Of a stretch of 46,036 nucleotides of DNA, positions 1-8,983 are shown piece after piece. A model generated the notes under the pieces. The model searched no databases. It was not told the DNA's origin and saw nothing but the letters and a program-made list of their open reading frames with translations. A program made the translations under genes and the position numbers. The first letter of the stretch is position 1; every line of letters starts with the position of its first letter. This DNA comes from Oligoflexales bacterium (GTDB taxonomy: Bacteria > Bdellovibrionota_B > Oligoflexia > Oligoflexales > JAGOVF01). The stretch spans positions 1-46,036 of the forward strand of contig JAGOVF010000010.1 in NCBI GenBank assembly GCA_018060885.1, given 5' to 3'.

Positions 1-789
1 TAAATAGAAATTCGCCGCTATACCGCCAAAATATAATGACAGAACTAATGGCAAAAGAAGCAGAGAATACAAAAATATAGCCCGACGAGTTTTTTCATCT
101 CCATATACTACGGGATACATAGGAATTCCTGCTGCTTCATAATCTTTTTTATATTTCAAAGCTAAGGCCCAAAAATGTGGTGGCGTCCAAAAGAAAATAA
201 GTGCGAACAAAACCCAAGCTGGCCATTCTAAGGTTCCTGTAACAGCCGCCCAACCAATCAAAGGTCCAACCGCACCTGCTGCGCCGCCAATAACGATGTT
301 TTGTGGCGTGCGTGGTTTTAAAATGAGCGTGTATATCACCACGTAGAAAAAAATCCCGCCTAGAGCGATGCTCGCTGATAGGTTATTTACAAAAATAGCT
401 AATACACCGAAAGAGGCTAGGGCCATGGCACTCGCGAGTATAAAAGCCACAGGCTTTGAAACGCGGCCACTTGCCACTGGACGAAGGCGAGTTCTAGCCA
501 TGAGACGATCCAGATCGCTTTCTACCAAGTGATTAAAAATACTAGCTGAAGCTGCCGCAAAATAAGTGCCTAGTAAAGTCGCTACAACTAATAACGAAGT
601 GATAGTTGCATTTGAAGGTAAAAACAAAGTTGGAATGGTGGTCACAACAACCAACAAAACTATAGTAGGCTTAGTCAATTGATAATACGCCGCCAATTGT
701 TTAAAAAAGCTCAGCGACGCTGATTTTTTCGATGGATTGATATGATCAGCCACTTCGTTTGCGTTTATTGGCTTGCTTTGTGTATTCAC
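1..789 (-). CDS. ctaB: Protoheme IX farnesyltransferase (heme O synthase), 3' part outside window
   Basis: Transfers a farnesyl group to protoheme IX to make heme O, the precursor of heme A for aa3-type oxidase; integral inner-membrane UbiA-superfamily enzyme. The reading frame is open from 789 to the window edge, so the C-terminus is missing. Visible hallmarks are NHLVESDLDRLMARTRLRP (the N-x3-D-x2-D prenyl-diphosphate site with the following R-x-R-P) and the second loop YKKDYEAAGIPM, between hydrophobic helices. The GTG start follows the ctaA stop directly (TGA-GTG, same frame) and has AAGGAAG just upstream, which implies translational coupling to ctaA. No good ATG lies nearby. Assignment is firm; only the end is unknown. 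Confidence 0.95.
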   Translation of the reverse strand, partial: MNTQSKPINANEVADHINPSKKSASLSFFKQLAAYYQLTKPTIVLLVVVTTIPTLFLPSNATITSLLVVATLLGTYFAAASASIFNHLVESDLDRLMARTRLRPVASGRVSKPVAFILASAMALASFGVLAIFVNNLSASIALGGIFFYVVIYTLILKPRTPQNIVIGGAAGAVGPLIGWAAVTGTLEWPAWVLFALIFFWTPPHFWALALKYKKDYEAAGIPMYPVVYGDEKTRRAIFLYSLLLLPLVLSLYFGGIAANFYL

Positions 790-1743
790 TCAACTTCCTT
801 CAATTCTCAGATAAAAATACGACCACACTGCAAATATGTAAATTAGTAGGGCATTGGCCAGGTGTAAGGAAGACAATAGGGGAGGCAAGCGATAGACTAC
901 ATTTGCAACTCCTAACAAAATTTGCAAAGCCATTAGAGTTGGAATTAATTTAATCGACAAACTAACCACTAATGGCAATTTTCGTTTTCTTAATATGAAG
1001 AATAAACCAACCGAAGCTATGAGCAATAAATAAGCTAAAAAGCGATGAAAGACTTGAACCGACACGAGAAAACTAAGATCAGGAATCCATTTTCCCATGC
1101 AAAGTGGAAAATCTGGACAAATTAAACCTGCATTATTGCTACTTACCATGCCACCGAGGGTCATTTGTGCAAAAACAAGTATCGCAAAAACCCCTAAAAC
1201 TGACGTCGCCATTTTCGAATCACGTAAGCTCAATACTTCTTTTTTATTCGCAGAAAAGTCGAGTGCTGTCACATTTTTTATCATGTGCTGTGCTTTAGCT
1301 AGCATCCATAACAAGACTGATAAAAACAAAATCGCATTCACTAAATGCAAAGAAACGACTTTGGCATTTAATAATTTAAGAACAGTTAGACCACCCAATA
1401 TAACTTGAGCCGCTAAGAGTCCAAAGCTCACTATAAACTGCTTAAGAAATACTTTACGTAGCAAAGGACTTGTAAAAACTTGCCACAAGAAATAGACAAA
1501 AGAGACAGTAAGCAGCCCCGCCAGCAATCGATGAAACCATTCGAGAAAAATTTGGTAGTCAAAATAGGGTACGAGCTGTCCATAACACATGGGCCAATCA
1601 GGACAAGCTAGTCCTGAATCTGTTGATCTAACCAAAGAGCCCAAAGCCATTATAAAAAAAGAAAATCCGCAAATAGCAGCAAGCGAAGTGCGAAATCTCT
1701 GCAACTTTTTAAATGATATTGAATTTAAGGACAGCTCTTCCAA
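790..1743 (-). CDS. ctaA: Heme A synthase, COX15/CtaA family
   Basis: Oxidises heme O to heme A in the inner membrane. The 317-residue protein has eight hydrophobic segments in two similar halves. Each half carries a Cys pair in a periplasmic loop (C47 and C53 in CPDWPMC; C209 and C215 in CPDFPLC) and conserved heme-ligand-type histidines (H71, H133, H233, H294). The start is TTG: an in-frame TGA lies 15 bases upstream and the first ATG-coded Met falls inside helix 1, so TTG is the only start giving a complete first helix. It lies immediately upstream of ctaB, as in many operons for cytochrome oxidase assembly. Confidence 0.95.
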   Translation of the reverse strand: MEELSLNSISFKKLQRFRTSLAAICGFSFFIMALGSLVRSTDSGLACPDWPMCYGQLVPYFDYQIFLEWFHRLLAGLLTVSFVYFLWQVFTSPLLRKVFLKQFIVSFGLLAAQVILGGLTVLKLLNAKVVSLHLVNAILFLSVLLWMLAKAQHMIKNVTALDFSANKKEVLSLRDSKMATSVLGVFAILVFAQMTLGGMVSSNNAGLICPDFPLCMGKWIPDLSFLVSVQVFHRFLAYLLLIASVGLFFILRKRKLPLVVSLSIKLIPTLMALQILLGVANVVYRLPPLLSSLHLANALLIYIFAVWSYFYLRIEGS

Positions 1744-1783
1744 GATTTCACCATTTCAGCTTAAAATCTGGAGGCGAGCAGGA

Positions 1784-1806
1784 AAATAAAAAAGCCTTTT
1801 TTATTT
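1784..1806 (-). terminator. A/T-rich hairpin between small membrane gene and ctaA
   Basis: A perfect 10-bp A/T stem (AAATAAAAAA paired with TTTTTTATTT) around a 3-base loop lies just after the stop of the 1815-1982 gene. It could act as a weak terminator or attenuator on the minus strand before ctaA. The lack of G/C in the stem keeps confidence low. Confidence 0.3.
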
Positions 1807-1814
1807 AATCCAAC

Positions 1815-1982
1815 TTACTCAAAAGTATTGGTCCAGCCCAACCAAATCGGTAAGAAGGCGCACAGGAAAAACAGGACAGGAAAACCTATCATAATGGCAA
1901 TCATCGAAAGCCAAGCAATAGATTCATTTTTTTGCTGCTCTGGGGTCGTGCTGATTAAATCAAGATCTTGCGAACCGGCCAT
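1815..1982 (-). CDS. Small membrane protein next to heme A synthesis genes
   Basis: A 55-residue protein, not recognised. It has a polar N-terminus (MAGSQDLDLISTTPEQQ) followed by one long hydrophobic stretch (about residues 22-48) and a short polar tail. The ATG at 1982 is preferred because AGGGAG lies 7 bases upstream; an in-frame upstream start at 2012 would only add an unsupported extension. Lying directly upstream of ctaA and ctaB, it may be an accessory subunit or assembly factor of the terminal oxidase, but that is inference from position only. Confidence 0.6.
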   Translation of the reverse strand: MAGSQDLDLISTTPEQQKNESIAWLSMIAIMIGFPVLFFLCAFLPIWLGWTNTFE

Positions 1983-2350
1983 TATCCAACTCCCTACCAA
2001 AAAACAATTCAATTAAGTAGCATGTTTAAAACGAATTAAAAAGAAATTTTCTAAATTCAACGTCTATGCTATAAGCCATGCAACATTTTGTAAATATTAT
2101 AATAATCCATAGTTAGTGCCTTTATTTTGTGCCCCGATAATGGTGGGTTCTGTCAATTTTACGATTTCACCTGCCTATTTTGTCAACATATGGTCCTAGA
2201 GACTCTATACTTTATGTTGATTTTACAAGGGTAATTTCGATTCATTTGTGGAATATAAATTGCATAGTAACTTCGCAATCTATCGCTAAGAATAAAAATT
2301 TCTAGCCATTGAAGCACATACAGTTAAACCTAATTCTCGGAGAGCTGCAG
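1983..2350. other. Intergenic region between divergent operons
   Basis: No credible ORF in this AT-rich stretch. It must hold the promoters of the minus-strand cta genes and the plus-strand DUF1588/DUF1501 cassette. A weak minus-strand candidate is TTGAAT, 16 bases, TAATTC, centred near 2045. On the plus strand TTGTCA and TATACT occur near 2180-2210 but with about 20 bases between them, too wide for a confident call. Confidence 0.4.
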
Positions 2351-4414
2351 ATGCTAATCAATTTCATGAGTTATATAAGCATAACGGCGATGATGCTATT
2401 ATACATATCCTGCTCAAATGACAAAAGAAACGACAGACAAGCAAGTCCTCCCCCAAATTTGCTGCAGGGAGAAGCGCCAAATAAAATTCTTTCTGATGAA
2501 GACTCAGCCAAACAAAAACAAATTCAAGAACAAGAAGAAAAGAACGATGTCATACTTGCCGATGAACTTTGGCCCAAAATGTCGGATTGGGAAAAAAGAG
2601 CGTGGATTGCAAAAGCAGCCCGCTCGCTTAGATATCAAAAACCTCTGGGTCCGGGGGAGCTTGATCAAGCTTGGTTAAGCAAAAGTCGCATCGAGATCAT
2701 CGATATATTTATGAATGATGCCCGCTTCGCCGACACTGTTTTAGATTTTAATCTCTACTTTTTGGGTTTTAAAAGCACAAGCCTCATAGACAAGTTTTTT
2801 TCAGAGAACCAGTATTCTGACCTCGTCCTTGAAAATAAACCCGCCATTAAAGGCGCACTAGCTCTCGTTAAGAACAAAAATTATTTTGAATTTTTTGTTC
2901 CCGCACAATCAATTTATGTGAATAATTTAGAAAAAGTTTACAATAAAATAACTCTTCCAAATAGCATAGATACTATCAGTTCTGAAATAAGCGACAAAAA
3001 TGAAGCACTAAAACACCGGCAAAAATACATCAACTTAGCACTAAGTGAGCATGACACCATTACCAAATACGTAAAAACCGCCAGTATCGCGTCCAACCAA
3101 GATTTAGATTTGTTATGCAACACAGTTACAGACGCCAATGAAGCTATTTTTGAAAATCTATTTAATGCTGGCCTTCCTTTTAATTTAATATCTTCCTTAG
3201 ATACATTTGGATATACTGATCTTCAGATTGCCTGTTTTATAGATAAAAGTTTGCTAGATCTTAAAAAAGCAACAAAAAGTCTGGAAAAGTCGCGCGATTT
3301 TTTTGCTGCACTTTTAAAAATCATTGCAGAGCCGAGATTCGAACACAAAAAAATAACGCAACTTAGTGACCTAAAAGAAATCAATTTAAGTGACTATGGC
3401 ATTCAGTCGTCATCAAACGCTGAATACTTCGGTGAGCATTTTTGGCGACAACTTCCAAACTCTTCGACTAACCAAAATCGCAAACGAGCAGCGTATATTC
3501 TAAAAACTTATTTCTGTGATGATCTAACGCCTATCAATATCATCCAACCTGATTCACACAGCGAAAATAAGCATGCCAGTGACGCAGGCTGTGCAGCCTG
3601 CCACTATAAGCTCGATCCCATGGCGGGTTTTTTTCGTTTTCGAGGTTTCCAAGGTTTCAATTTTGAAAATGAACCTTCATTTGTTTTTGACGATTTGAGC
3701 GCTCTCAAAGGCACAGAAGTTGCAAAATATCACGATAACTGGCGAGATACATCTAACCCCAACAAATGGAATATTGGCTATATTAGATCGGCGAAAGAAA
3801 GCTCCATCAACACTTATGGCGAAAATCTGGCAGATCTAAATAATATCATTCTGAATGCGCCAGAGGTTCGTCAATGTCTGACCCAAAGAATGGCCGAATA
3901 TTTCCTGGGAAAAAACCAAAGCTTCGATGGAGAATGGCTGAATTATTTAAGTAAAAGCTTTCATATAGCCGCAAAAAGCTCCGACAAAAGTTACAGTTCT
4001 AAGGCATTTAAAAACAATGTCAAAAGACTCCTTCTAAGCCGTGCATTTACTCAAGCAGACCCTGAAGCAGCGCAATGCTATGATCAGGCACCAGGCCAGA
4101 AAAAAAGCTCTTTGCCATGTGAAGTCTCATTCATTATTAAAAACAATTGCGTGAGCTGTCATACAGGCAAAGGAGCTTCGGGTCGCCTTGATCTCTCAAG
4201 CTGGATTAAAGACAGCAGTGGTTCAGAAAATTTTATTCACCTAGATCGCATTGGCAAGGCGATAGACAAAAAACAGACTTTACAGTCGATGCTTAACCGG
4301 CTTTCTACAAACGACGAAAACATCCAAATGCCCTTAAATAAGCATATGGATGCTGTAGAGCGCGCCAATTTATTTAAATGGCTAAATCAAGAACTCGAAA
4401 AAATATCACAATAA
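2351..4414 (+). CDS. Secreted lipoprotein with two CxxCH heme motifs (DUF1588-type)
   Basis: Probable exported c-type cytochrome-like protein. Residues 1-25 form a signal sequence ending in LLYISC, an imperfect lipobox. CAACH lies at about residue 414, followed by KLDPMAGFFRFRGF as in DUF1588 proteins, and CVSCH lies at about residue 600 in a planctomycete-type cytochrome c context (NNCVSCHTGKGASGRLDL). The long middle region is unrecognised. I start it at the ATG at 2351, with GGAGAG upstream, instead of a TTG at 2309 that would put a polar stretch before the signal peptide. It is first of three same-strand genes ending in a DUF1501 protein; DUF1501 genes are often paired with cytochrome-like DUF proteins. 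Confidence 0.75.
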   Translation: MLINFMSYISITAMMLLYISCSNDKRNDRQASPPPNLLQGEAPNKILSDEDSAKQKQIQEQEEKNDVILADELWPKMSDWEKRAWIAKAARSLRYQKPLGPGELDQAWLSKSRIEIIDIFMNDARFADTVLDFNLYFLGFKSTSLIDKFFSENQYSDLVLENKPAIKGALALVKNKNYFEFFVPAQSIYVNNLEKVYNKITLPNSIDTISSEISDKNEALKHRQKYINLALSEHDTITKYVKTASIASNQDLDLLCNTVTDANEAIFENLFNAGLPFNLISSLDTFGYTDLQIACFIDKSLLDLKKATKSLEKSRDFFAALLKIIAEPRFEHKKITQLSDLKEINLSDYGIQSSSNAEYFGEHFWRQLPNSSTNQNRKRAAYILKTYFCDDLTPINIIQPDSHSENKHASDAGCAACHYKLDPMAGFFRFRGFQGFNFENEPSFVFDDLSALKGTEVAKYHDNWRDTSNPNKWNIGYIRSAKESSINTYGENLADLNNIILNAPEVRQCLTQRMAEYFLGKNQSFDGEWLNYLSKSFHIAAKSSDKSYSSKAFKNNVKRLLLSRAFTQADPEAAQCYDQAPGQKKSSLPCEVSFIIKNNCVSCHTGKGASGRLDLSSWIKDSSGSENFIHLDRIGKAIDKKQTLQSMLNRLSTNDENIQMPLNKHMDAVERANLFKWLNQELEKISQ

Positions 4415-4426
4415 AAGGATGCTATC

Positions 4427-5101
4427 ATGATAATTAGAAGACCAATCTTGCAATACTTAACTGTTAGCAGTTTGTTATTTATGCTATTAAGCTGCAATTC
4501 GTCGAATGAGACAGCAAATTACGCCGTGAAATCTGAAGCAAAGCCCATTGGGCAATTTAAGGGCTACACTGCAATTGAGAATCATTTAAACTTAGCTATA
4601 ATGCCAGCTGACATTGAGATGTATAGGAAAATTAGACTTGAAGTCTATTTAGGTGATTCTCTCATGCTTCCCTTGCTTGGGAGCTATTCTGATGACGGAT
4701 CAAATTCTGAATATAGAAATGGCGCACCAACTCCGGTCAATACTCTGCTCTGGCAAAATGCGTTAAGTAAATTAGCAGAAAATCTTGCTCAATCTTGTGA
4801 AGCCGATAAAATTTATGCTCCAGGTGACTCCATTTATTTATCTAGAGACTACAACAAAAATTTTGCTTCAATATTAGCCGAAATTTGTATGTGGCCGCTT
4901 CCGAACGCAAAAAATGAGGATGCTTTACTAAATCTATGGCTAATCATCATGGGCTTCGAAGCTCCCGAGAGCGAGTATAAGGCTTGGCGAGATTTTTATC
5001 TCGATAAAAACTCTCCATTTGCAAATGCGGACGCACAGACCACTAGCACTTCGATGTTTAAAACAATGTTCTTAAATCCTTATTTTTTGTTAGAGCAATA
5101 A
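4427..5101 (+). CDS. Lipoprotein of unknown function in DUF1588/DUF1501 cassette
   Basis: A 224-residue protein with a clear lipoprotein signal (hydrophobic stretch ending LLFMLLSC, Cys at residue 23). The mature part is soluble and acidic, contains three Cys after the lipid-anchored one, and matches no family I recognise. It starts 12 bases after the upstream gene with AAAGGA before the ATG, and the DUF1501 gene follows 29 bases later, so the three are almost certainly co-transcribed. A role as a periplasmic partner of the two neighbours is inferred from position only. Confidence 0.7.
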   Translation: MIIRRPILQYLTVSSLLFMLLSCNSSNETANYAVKSEAKPIGQFKGYTAIENHLNLAIMPADIEMYRKIRLEVYLGDSLMLPLLGSYSDDGSNSEYRNGAPTPVNTLLWQNALSKLAENLAQSCEADKIYAPGDSIYLSRDYNKNFASILAEICMWPLPNAKNEDALLNLWLIIMGFEAPESEYKAWRDFYLDKNSPFANADAQTTSTSMFKTMFLNPYFLLEQ

Positions 5102-5130
5102 TTAAAAAATTTATTTTTTGGAGATTTGAT

Positions 5131-6537
5131 ATGTTTAGATTAAACCGCAGAACTTGCCTAGTTAATGGTGCAGGTCTATTGGGCAGCTCGATTTTGCCTC
5201 GTTCATTACTGGCAACTAACTCTCAGGCAGCAAAGCCTCATTATTTCCTTCACATTGTATTGGATGGCGGATTAGACAGTTCCTATCTTTTCGATGCGCG
5301 TCCCTTAGACTTTACATCAGCAAACAAAATTCAAAACTATACCAATGAAGCCCCTAAAACTTTAGTAGGATCAAATGGCACAAAAACTCTGGCGAGCTCT
5401 GCTTCTGCTCCACTATTAGCTTTGAAAAATGAATTTTCAATCATCAATGGCGTGCATATGGCTCAAGGCTTTGATGGCCACGAACAAAACATGAATATGT
5501 TATTTACTGGCAATCCTTTTGGAGGAGCGTCTTTTATTCCAGAGCTAAATAGTGCGAATAACAAGCTCTATTTGGACTATATTCAAATTAATAATCTATT
5601 TTCTTTAGTCCTTAACAATACCAGTGCAAGTGTGGCATTTTCTCCGTCTTCAATGTATACGCTCGTTCAAAATATAAAAAATAATTTCAAAGCTAGGCAG
5701 GCAAATCAGCTCGATCCTAGTAGCGCTTTTATTCAATCAAGACTCGAACATCTCGCTCGAGGTTCTGGTCAATTTTCGTTGGGCACCCAAAAATTAGCTA
5801 AAAGCTTAGCTGACTCTGGCGGTTTGGCGGGAAAGCTCTCTTCAATAGAATTGAACGAATTTGACGCACAGGCAGATAATTTTGAACAAACTTTAAAAGG
5901 TATCGAACAATATTTCAAAAGCGATGTTTGCAAATCTGCAATCATTGCTTTGGGAGAATTTAATCTGGATACTCATGACGCAGAAGGCGCAAAGGCTCAA
6001 CCAGAAAACTATCTAGCCATCTCTGAAAAACTAGCTTTTGTTTTTAAGTTTCTCAAAGACAGCGCTTACGATGAAAGTCTCGGACTCAGCATGTATGATG
6101 TCACGACAGTTCTGATTAGCTCCGAATTTAGTCGTACTACGCGGCAATTAGGCAAATCGATGGACGCGACAGGAACGGATCACAATCCCTTCTCTAATAT
6201 GATTTTACTCGGCGGCAAGGGCATTAAAAGCGGGCAGGTGATCGGCGCTTCGGATTTAGATGTCTTAGATAAAAACGGCGAATACGCGAAAGTCAGCAAA
6301 ATCCACCAAAATTTAGATCCACAGGTACTTAGCCACATTGGCAAATCCTATGATTTCGAAAGTGGACAGCCAATAGATTCAACGAAAGATACTTTTAACC
6401 CTGATGAGCATATTACAATTAACTCTGTTATCAACACGATCTATCGTTTATTCAATGTAGATACAAAACATTTTCGAACTAATAGCAGAAATGCTGCTGC
6501 TGCTGCAAAAACACTCGATCATTTGATTAAATTATAA
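5131..6537 (+). CDS. DUF1501 family protein, probable Tat substrate
   Basis: A 468-residue member of DUF1501, a family in the alkaline-phosphatase/sulfatase-like fold with unknown reaction. The N-terminus NRRTCLVNGAGLLGSS resembles a twin-arginine signal, with a cleavage region near LLA-TNS. Family features are HIVLDGGLDSSYLFD near residue 45 (metal-site region), SSEFSRTTRQLG and GTDHNPFSNMILLGG near residues 330-360 (second metal region). GGAG lies upstream of the ATG. It is last in the three-gene cassette and probably works in the periplasm or at the cell surface with the heme lipoprotein. Confidence 0.85.
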   Translation: MFRLNRRTCLVNGAGLLGSSILPRSLLATNSQAAKPHYFLHIVLDGGLDSSYLFDARPLDFTSANKIQNYTNEAPKTLVGSNGTKTLASSASAPLLALKNEFSIINGVHMAQGFDGHEQNMNMLFTGNPFGGASFIPELNSANNKLYLDYIQINNLFSLVLNNTSASVAFSPSSMYTLVQNIKNNFKARQANQLDPSSAFIQSRLEHLARGSGQFSLGTQKLAKSLADSGGLAGKLSSIELNEFDAQADNFEQTLKGIEQYFKSDVCKSAIIALGEFNLDTHDAEGAKAQPENYLAISEKLAFVFKFLKDSAYDESLGLSMYDVTTVLISSEFSRTTRQLGKSMDATGTDHNPFSNMILLGGKGIKSGQVIGASDLDVLDKNGEYAKVSKIHQNLDPQVLSHIGKSYDFESGQPIDSTKDTFNPDEHITINSVINTIYRLFNVDTKHFRTNSRNAAAAAKTLDHLIKL

Positions 6538-6550
6538 AAAGCCGAATTTT

Positions 6551-8983
6551 TTAGTGAGCTGATACTGTGCTTTTCACAATATTTCCATAAGTAGGAAGCC
6601 AATCAGCGCCTAACAAGGCCTGATTAGGTGATTTTTGATATAGTGTTTTATAAACGGAAAGATTTCGCCATGTGTTTTTAACATAATTTCTCGTCTCTAA
6701 AAACGGGATCAATTCAACCCAAATTAATGGATCGGCATGGTGTCGAGCTTTCATCCAGCGGTCTACAGCATATTCTCCAGCATTATAACCGGCAAAAACA
6801 GCGGGGTAAAACCCACGGTAGTGCTCGCGCAATTTCTCAAGGTAACGACTGCCTATTGCAATATTAAATTCAGCTTTTTGTAATTGTTGCCGCACATCTG
6901 CTTCGCTAGTTACGCCTAAGCTCCTGCTTAACGAAAGAGCTGTTGCTGGCATAATTTGCATTAAGCCAAGAGCTCCTGCAGGACTAGATGCAGATTCTTC
7001 GAAGCCACTTTCTTGACGTGCAATGCTTAAAAGTAGTTCTGCATCGATACCTGTTTCTTGAGCATTGCGACGAAAAATATCTAAATGTGGTTGTGGAAAG
7101 TAGACATAAGCTTGTTCAGGCCACTTTTTCCAGTACTCATCAAAGGTAGCAGCAAGCTCTGTGTTTAAAGAAATAGACTTCAGCAAGTTGTTCGTCGCAT
7201 TATACAAGCGCGTTAAATAAATATAAGAATGTGGGACACGAGAAAGTGCGTAAGAACTCGTCAATTCTTTTGCAAAATCATTTACAGCCAATCTATCGTA
7301 AGTTTCTAGCCCTAGATTAATCATCAATTCTGCTCGCATTAATAGCTCACCTATCGTTGAGCGCGAGCGTAATTCATTGACGTCAAGTTTGCTTGGGTTT
7401 TGCAGTTGTTCTACCATTGCTTCATGATTAAGTAAATCTCTGTCCCACTTACCTTCTAATTGAGAGTAATTAAGCGCGATGACTGCGTAGTAATTAAGCG
7501 CGTACTTTTCTATTAATTCATTTGCGTAACTTGCTGAATCGCTATAACCCAACTCCTTAGCAGAACGTGCTAACCAAAAAAGCGATCTCGCTTCATAAGA
7601 AGATTCCATCTTACCTTTAAAGCGCTGCGCTGTACTTTTCCATACATCAAAGGCAAGTTTGACTTCATTTTTTAAGTAAAAAGTAAGTCCTTTGTGCCAA
7701 AAAATATCCATCAACGCTGCATCATTTAAGCCCTCAATTCTTTCAGCCACCTCATAATAGGAAAGTGCCGCATCATAGTCGCGAGTTTCAATGGCAATAC
7801 GAAATGCGAGAAGTTGAAAAGCCTCTAAACGTAACAAATTTAGTTTTTCTTTTTCACGATTGCGCGAGCGCAAATTATGTTTCGCAAAAGCGGCTGCATT
7901 TAAATCCAAAGATCTCTGAGTGTATACTTTAGCATTTTCATAGTCTCCCACCATCGCGCGGTAGCGTGCTGCCCATAAAAAATCGTCTATTTTCATAAGA
8001 TCGAGGTCAACACCAGAAAGGCTTAATGCTTCTTCGTTAAATTCTTCGCGTTCCCATAACTTTGCCAAATTTAAATAAGTATCTGCCATCAAACCTCTAT
8101 CACCTTGGGTGCGCGATAGTTGAATAATTTCTTTGCTAGTTTGCAGGGCATATTGTCCATATTTTGGATTTTTTTCCAAAATCGGATAAATCGCGGAAAA
8201 ACTCGCCAAAGACTTAGTTGTTTCACCCATGCATTTTTGTACTAGGGCATTAAAGTAAGATTTAAGTTGAAATCCTAAACTATTTTGCCAGTCCATCCAG
8301 GACTTACCTATCGCATCTTCACTGCGACAATAGTCCTTCGCTGTAGACAAAAGCAATTGATCGTTCTGCGGAATACCCTCGGACTTTGGCGATATTCCGC
8401 TAATTTTTTCTGCAATGGATGGAGCAGCCTCATCGCTTTGGAAACGCGCTTTATAGCGATTGAACAACCATTCTTTAAGTTGTGATTTATTGCGTAGCGG
8501 TTTACTCACCATATAATCATTTGCTTTTCCAGACTCAGTTTTTAACAAAATTAATTCCGCGAACATATCGACTTGCGGAGCTTGATTTGCATTTGCAAGC
8601 ATTTGATCGACCCAACGCTCAAAAGCGTGTTGCGCAAAACTTCTCCGAGCAATCAAAGTCGCTTCTAGCCATTTAGTTTCTGCAACTTCAATAAATCCAT
8701 TAGCTAGTGCCTCTTCAGCAGCAAGCATAATTCGTACATCTTTAATCAATTTTTCATTTTGTGGATCTTTTGAGATAAACGCTTCAAGCTTCTTGATTTT
8801 TTCTGTTGGACTCGTGTTTATTGATTTATTTTCAACGGTTTTTGGCGAATTTGTTTCACTGTCTACATGCGGCAATTCTACTTTTAATGCAACAGGTTGA
8901 ATCGTTGACTCACTTGTGACACATGCGAGAGCGCAGGCAAAGAGAGCAAGGCTTAATTTTTGAGTCAAGCAACTAAATTTCAT
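6551..8983 (-). CDS. Soluble-type lytic transglycosylase, Slt70-like
   Basis: Cleaves the MurNAc-GlcNAc bond of peptidoglycan with formation of 1,6-anhydro ends. The 810-residue protein has an export signal (residues 1-20, ALACVTS, possibly an atypical lipobox), a long alpha-helical superhelical region with TPR-like helices, and a C-terminal SLT domain. In that domain E658 in ARQESGF is the expected catalytic acid, followed by GALGLMQIMPATA, NIAIGSRYL and the FAGYNAGEYAVDRW motif. The start overlaps the stop of the upstream gene by four bases (ATGA), so the two are coupled. General peptidoglycan turnover is the default role. Confidence 0.9.
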   Translation of the reverse strand: MKFSCLTQKLSLALFACALACVTSESTIQPVALKVELPHVDSETNSPKTVENKSINTSPTEKIKKLEAFISKDPQNEKLIKDVRIMLAAEEALANGFIEVAETKWLEATLIARRSFAQHAFERWVDQMLANANQAPQVDMFAELILLKTESGKANDYMVSKPLRNKSQLKEWLFNRYKARFQSDEAAPSIAEKISGISPKSEGIPQNDQLLLSTAKDYCRSEDAIGKSWMDWQNSLGFQLKSYFNALVQKCMGETTKSLASFSAIYPILEKNPKYGQYALQTSKEIIQLSRTQGDRGLMADTYLNLAKLWEREEFNEEALSLSGVDLDLMKIDDFLWAARYRAMVGDYENAKVYTQRSLDLNAAAFAKHNLRSRNREKEKLNLLRLEAFQLLAFRIAIETRDYDAALSYYEVAERIEGLNDAALMDIFWHKGLTFYLKNEVKLAFDVWKSTAQRFKGKMESSYEARSLFWLARSAKELGYSDSASYANELIEKYALNYYAVIALNYSQLEGKWDRDLLNHEAMVEQLQNPSKLDVNELRSRSTIGELLMRAELMINLGLETYDRLAVNDFAKELTSSYALSRVPHSYIYLTRLYNATNNLLKSISLNTELAATFDEYWKKWPEQAYVYFPQPHLDIFRRNAQETGIDAELLLSIARQESGFEESASSPAGALGLMQIMPATALSLSRSLGVTSEADVRQQLQKAEFNIAIGSRYLEKLREHYRGFYPAVFAGYNAGEYAVDRWMKARHHADPLIWVELIPFLETRNYVKNTWRNLSVYKTLYQKSPNQALLGADWLPTYGNIVKSTVSAH

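Noticed and set aside
1097-1408. Plus-strand open frame inside ctaA
   Set aside because: Shadow of the ctaA frame; the minus-strand product carries all family residues.
2178-2209. TTGTCA / TATACT promoter for the DUF1588 operon
   Set aside because: Spacing of about 20 bases is too wide for a confident sigma70 promoter.
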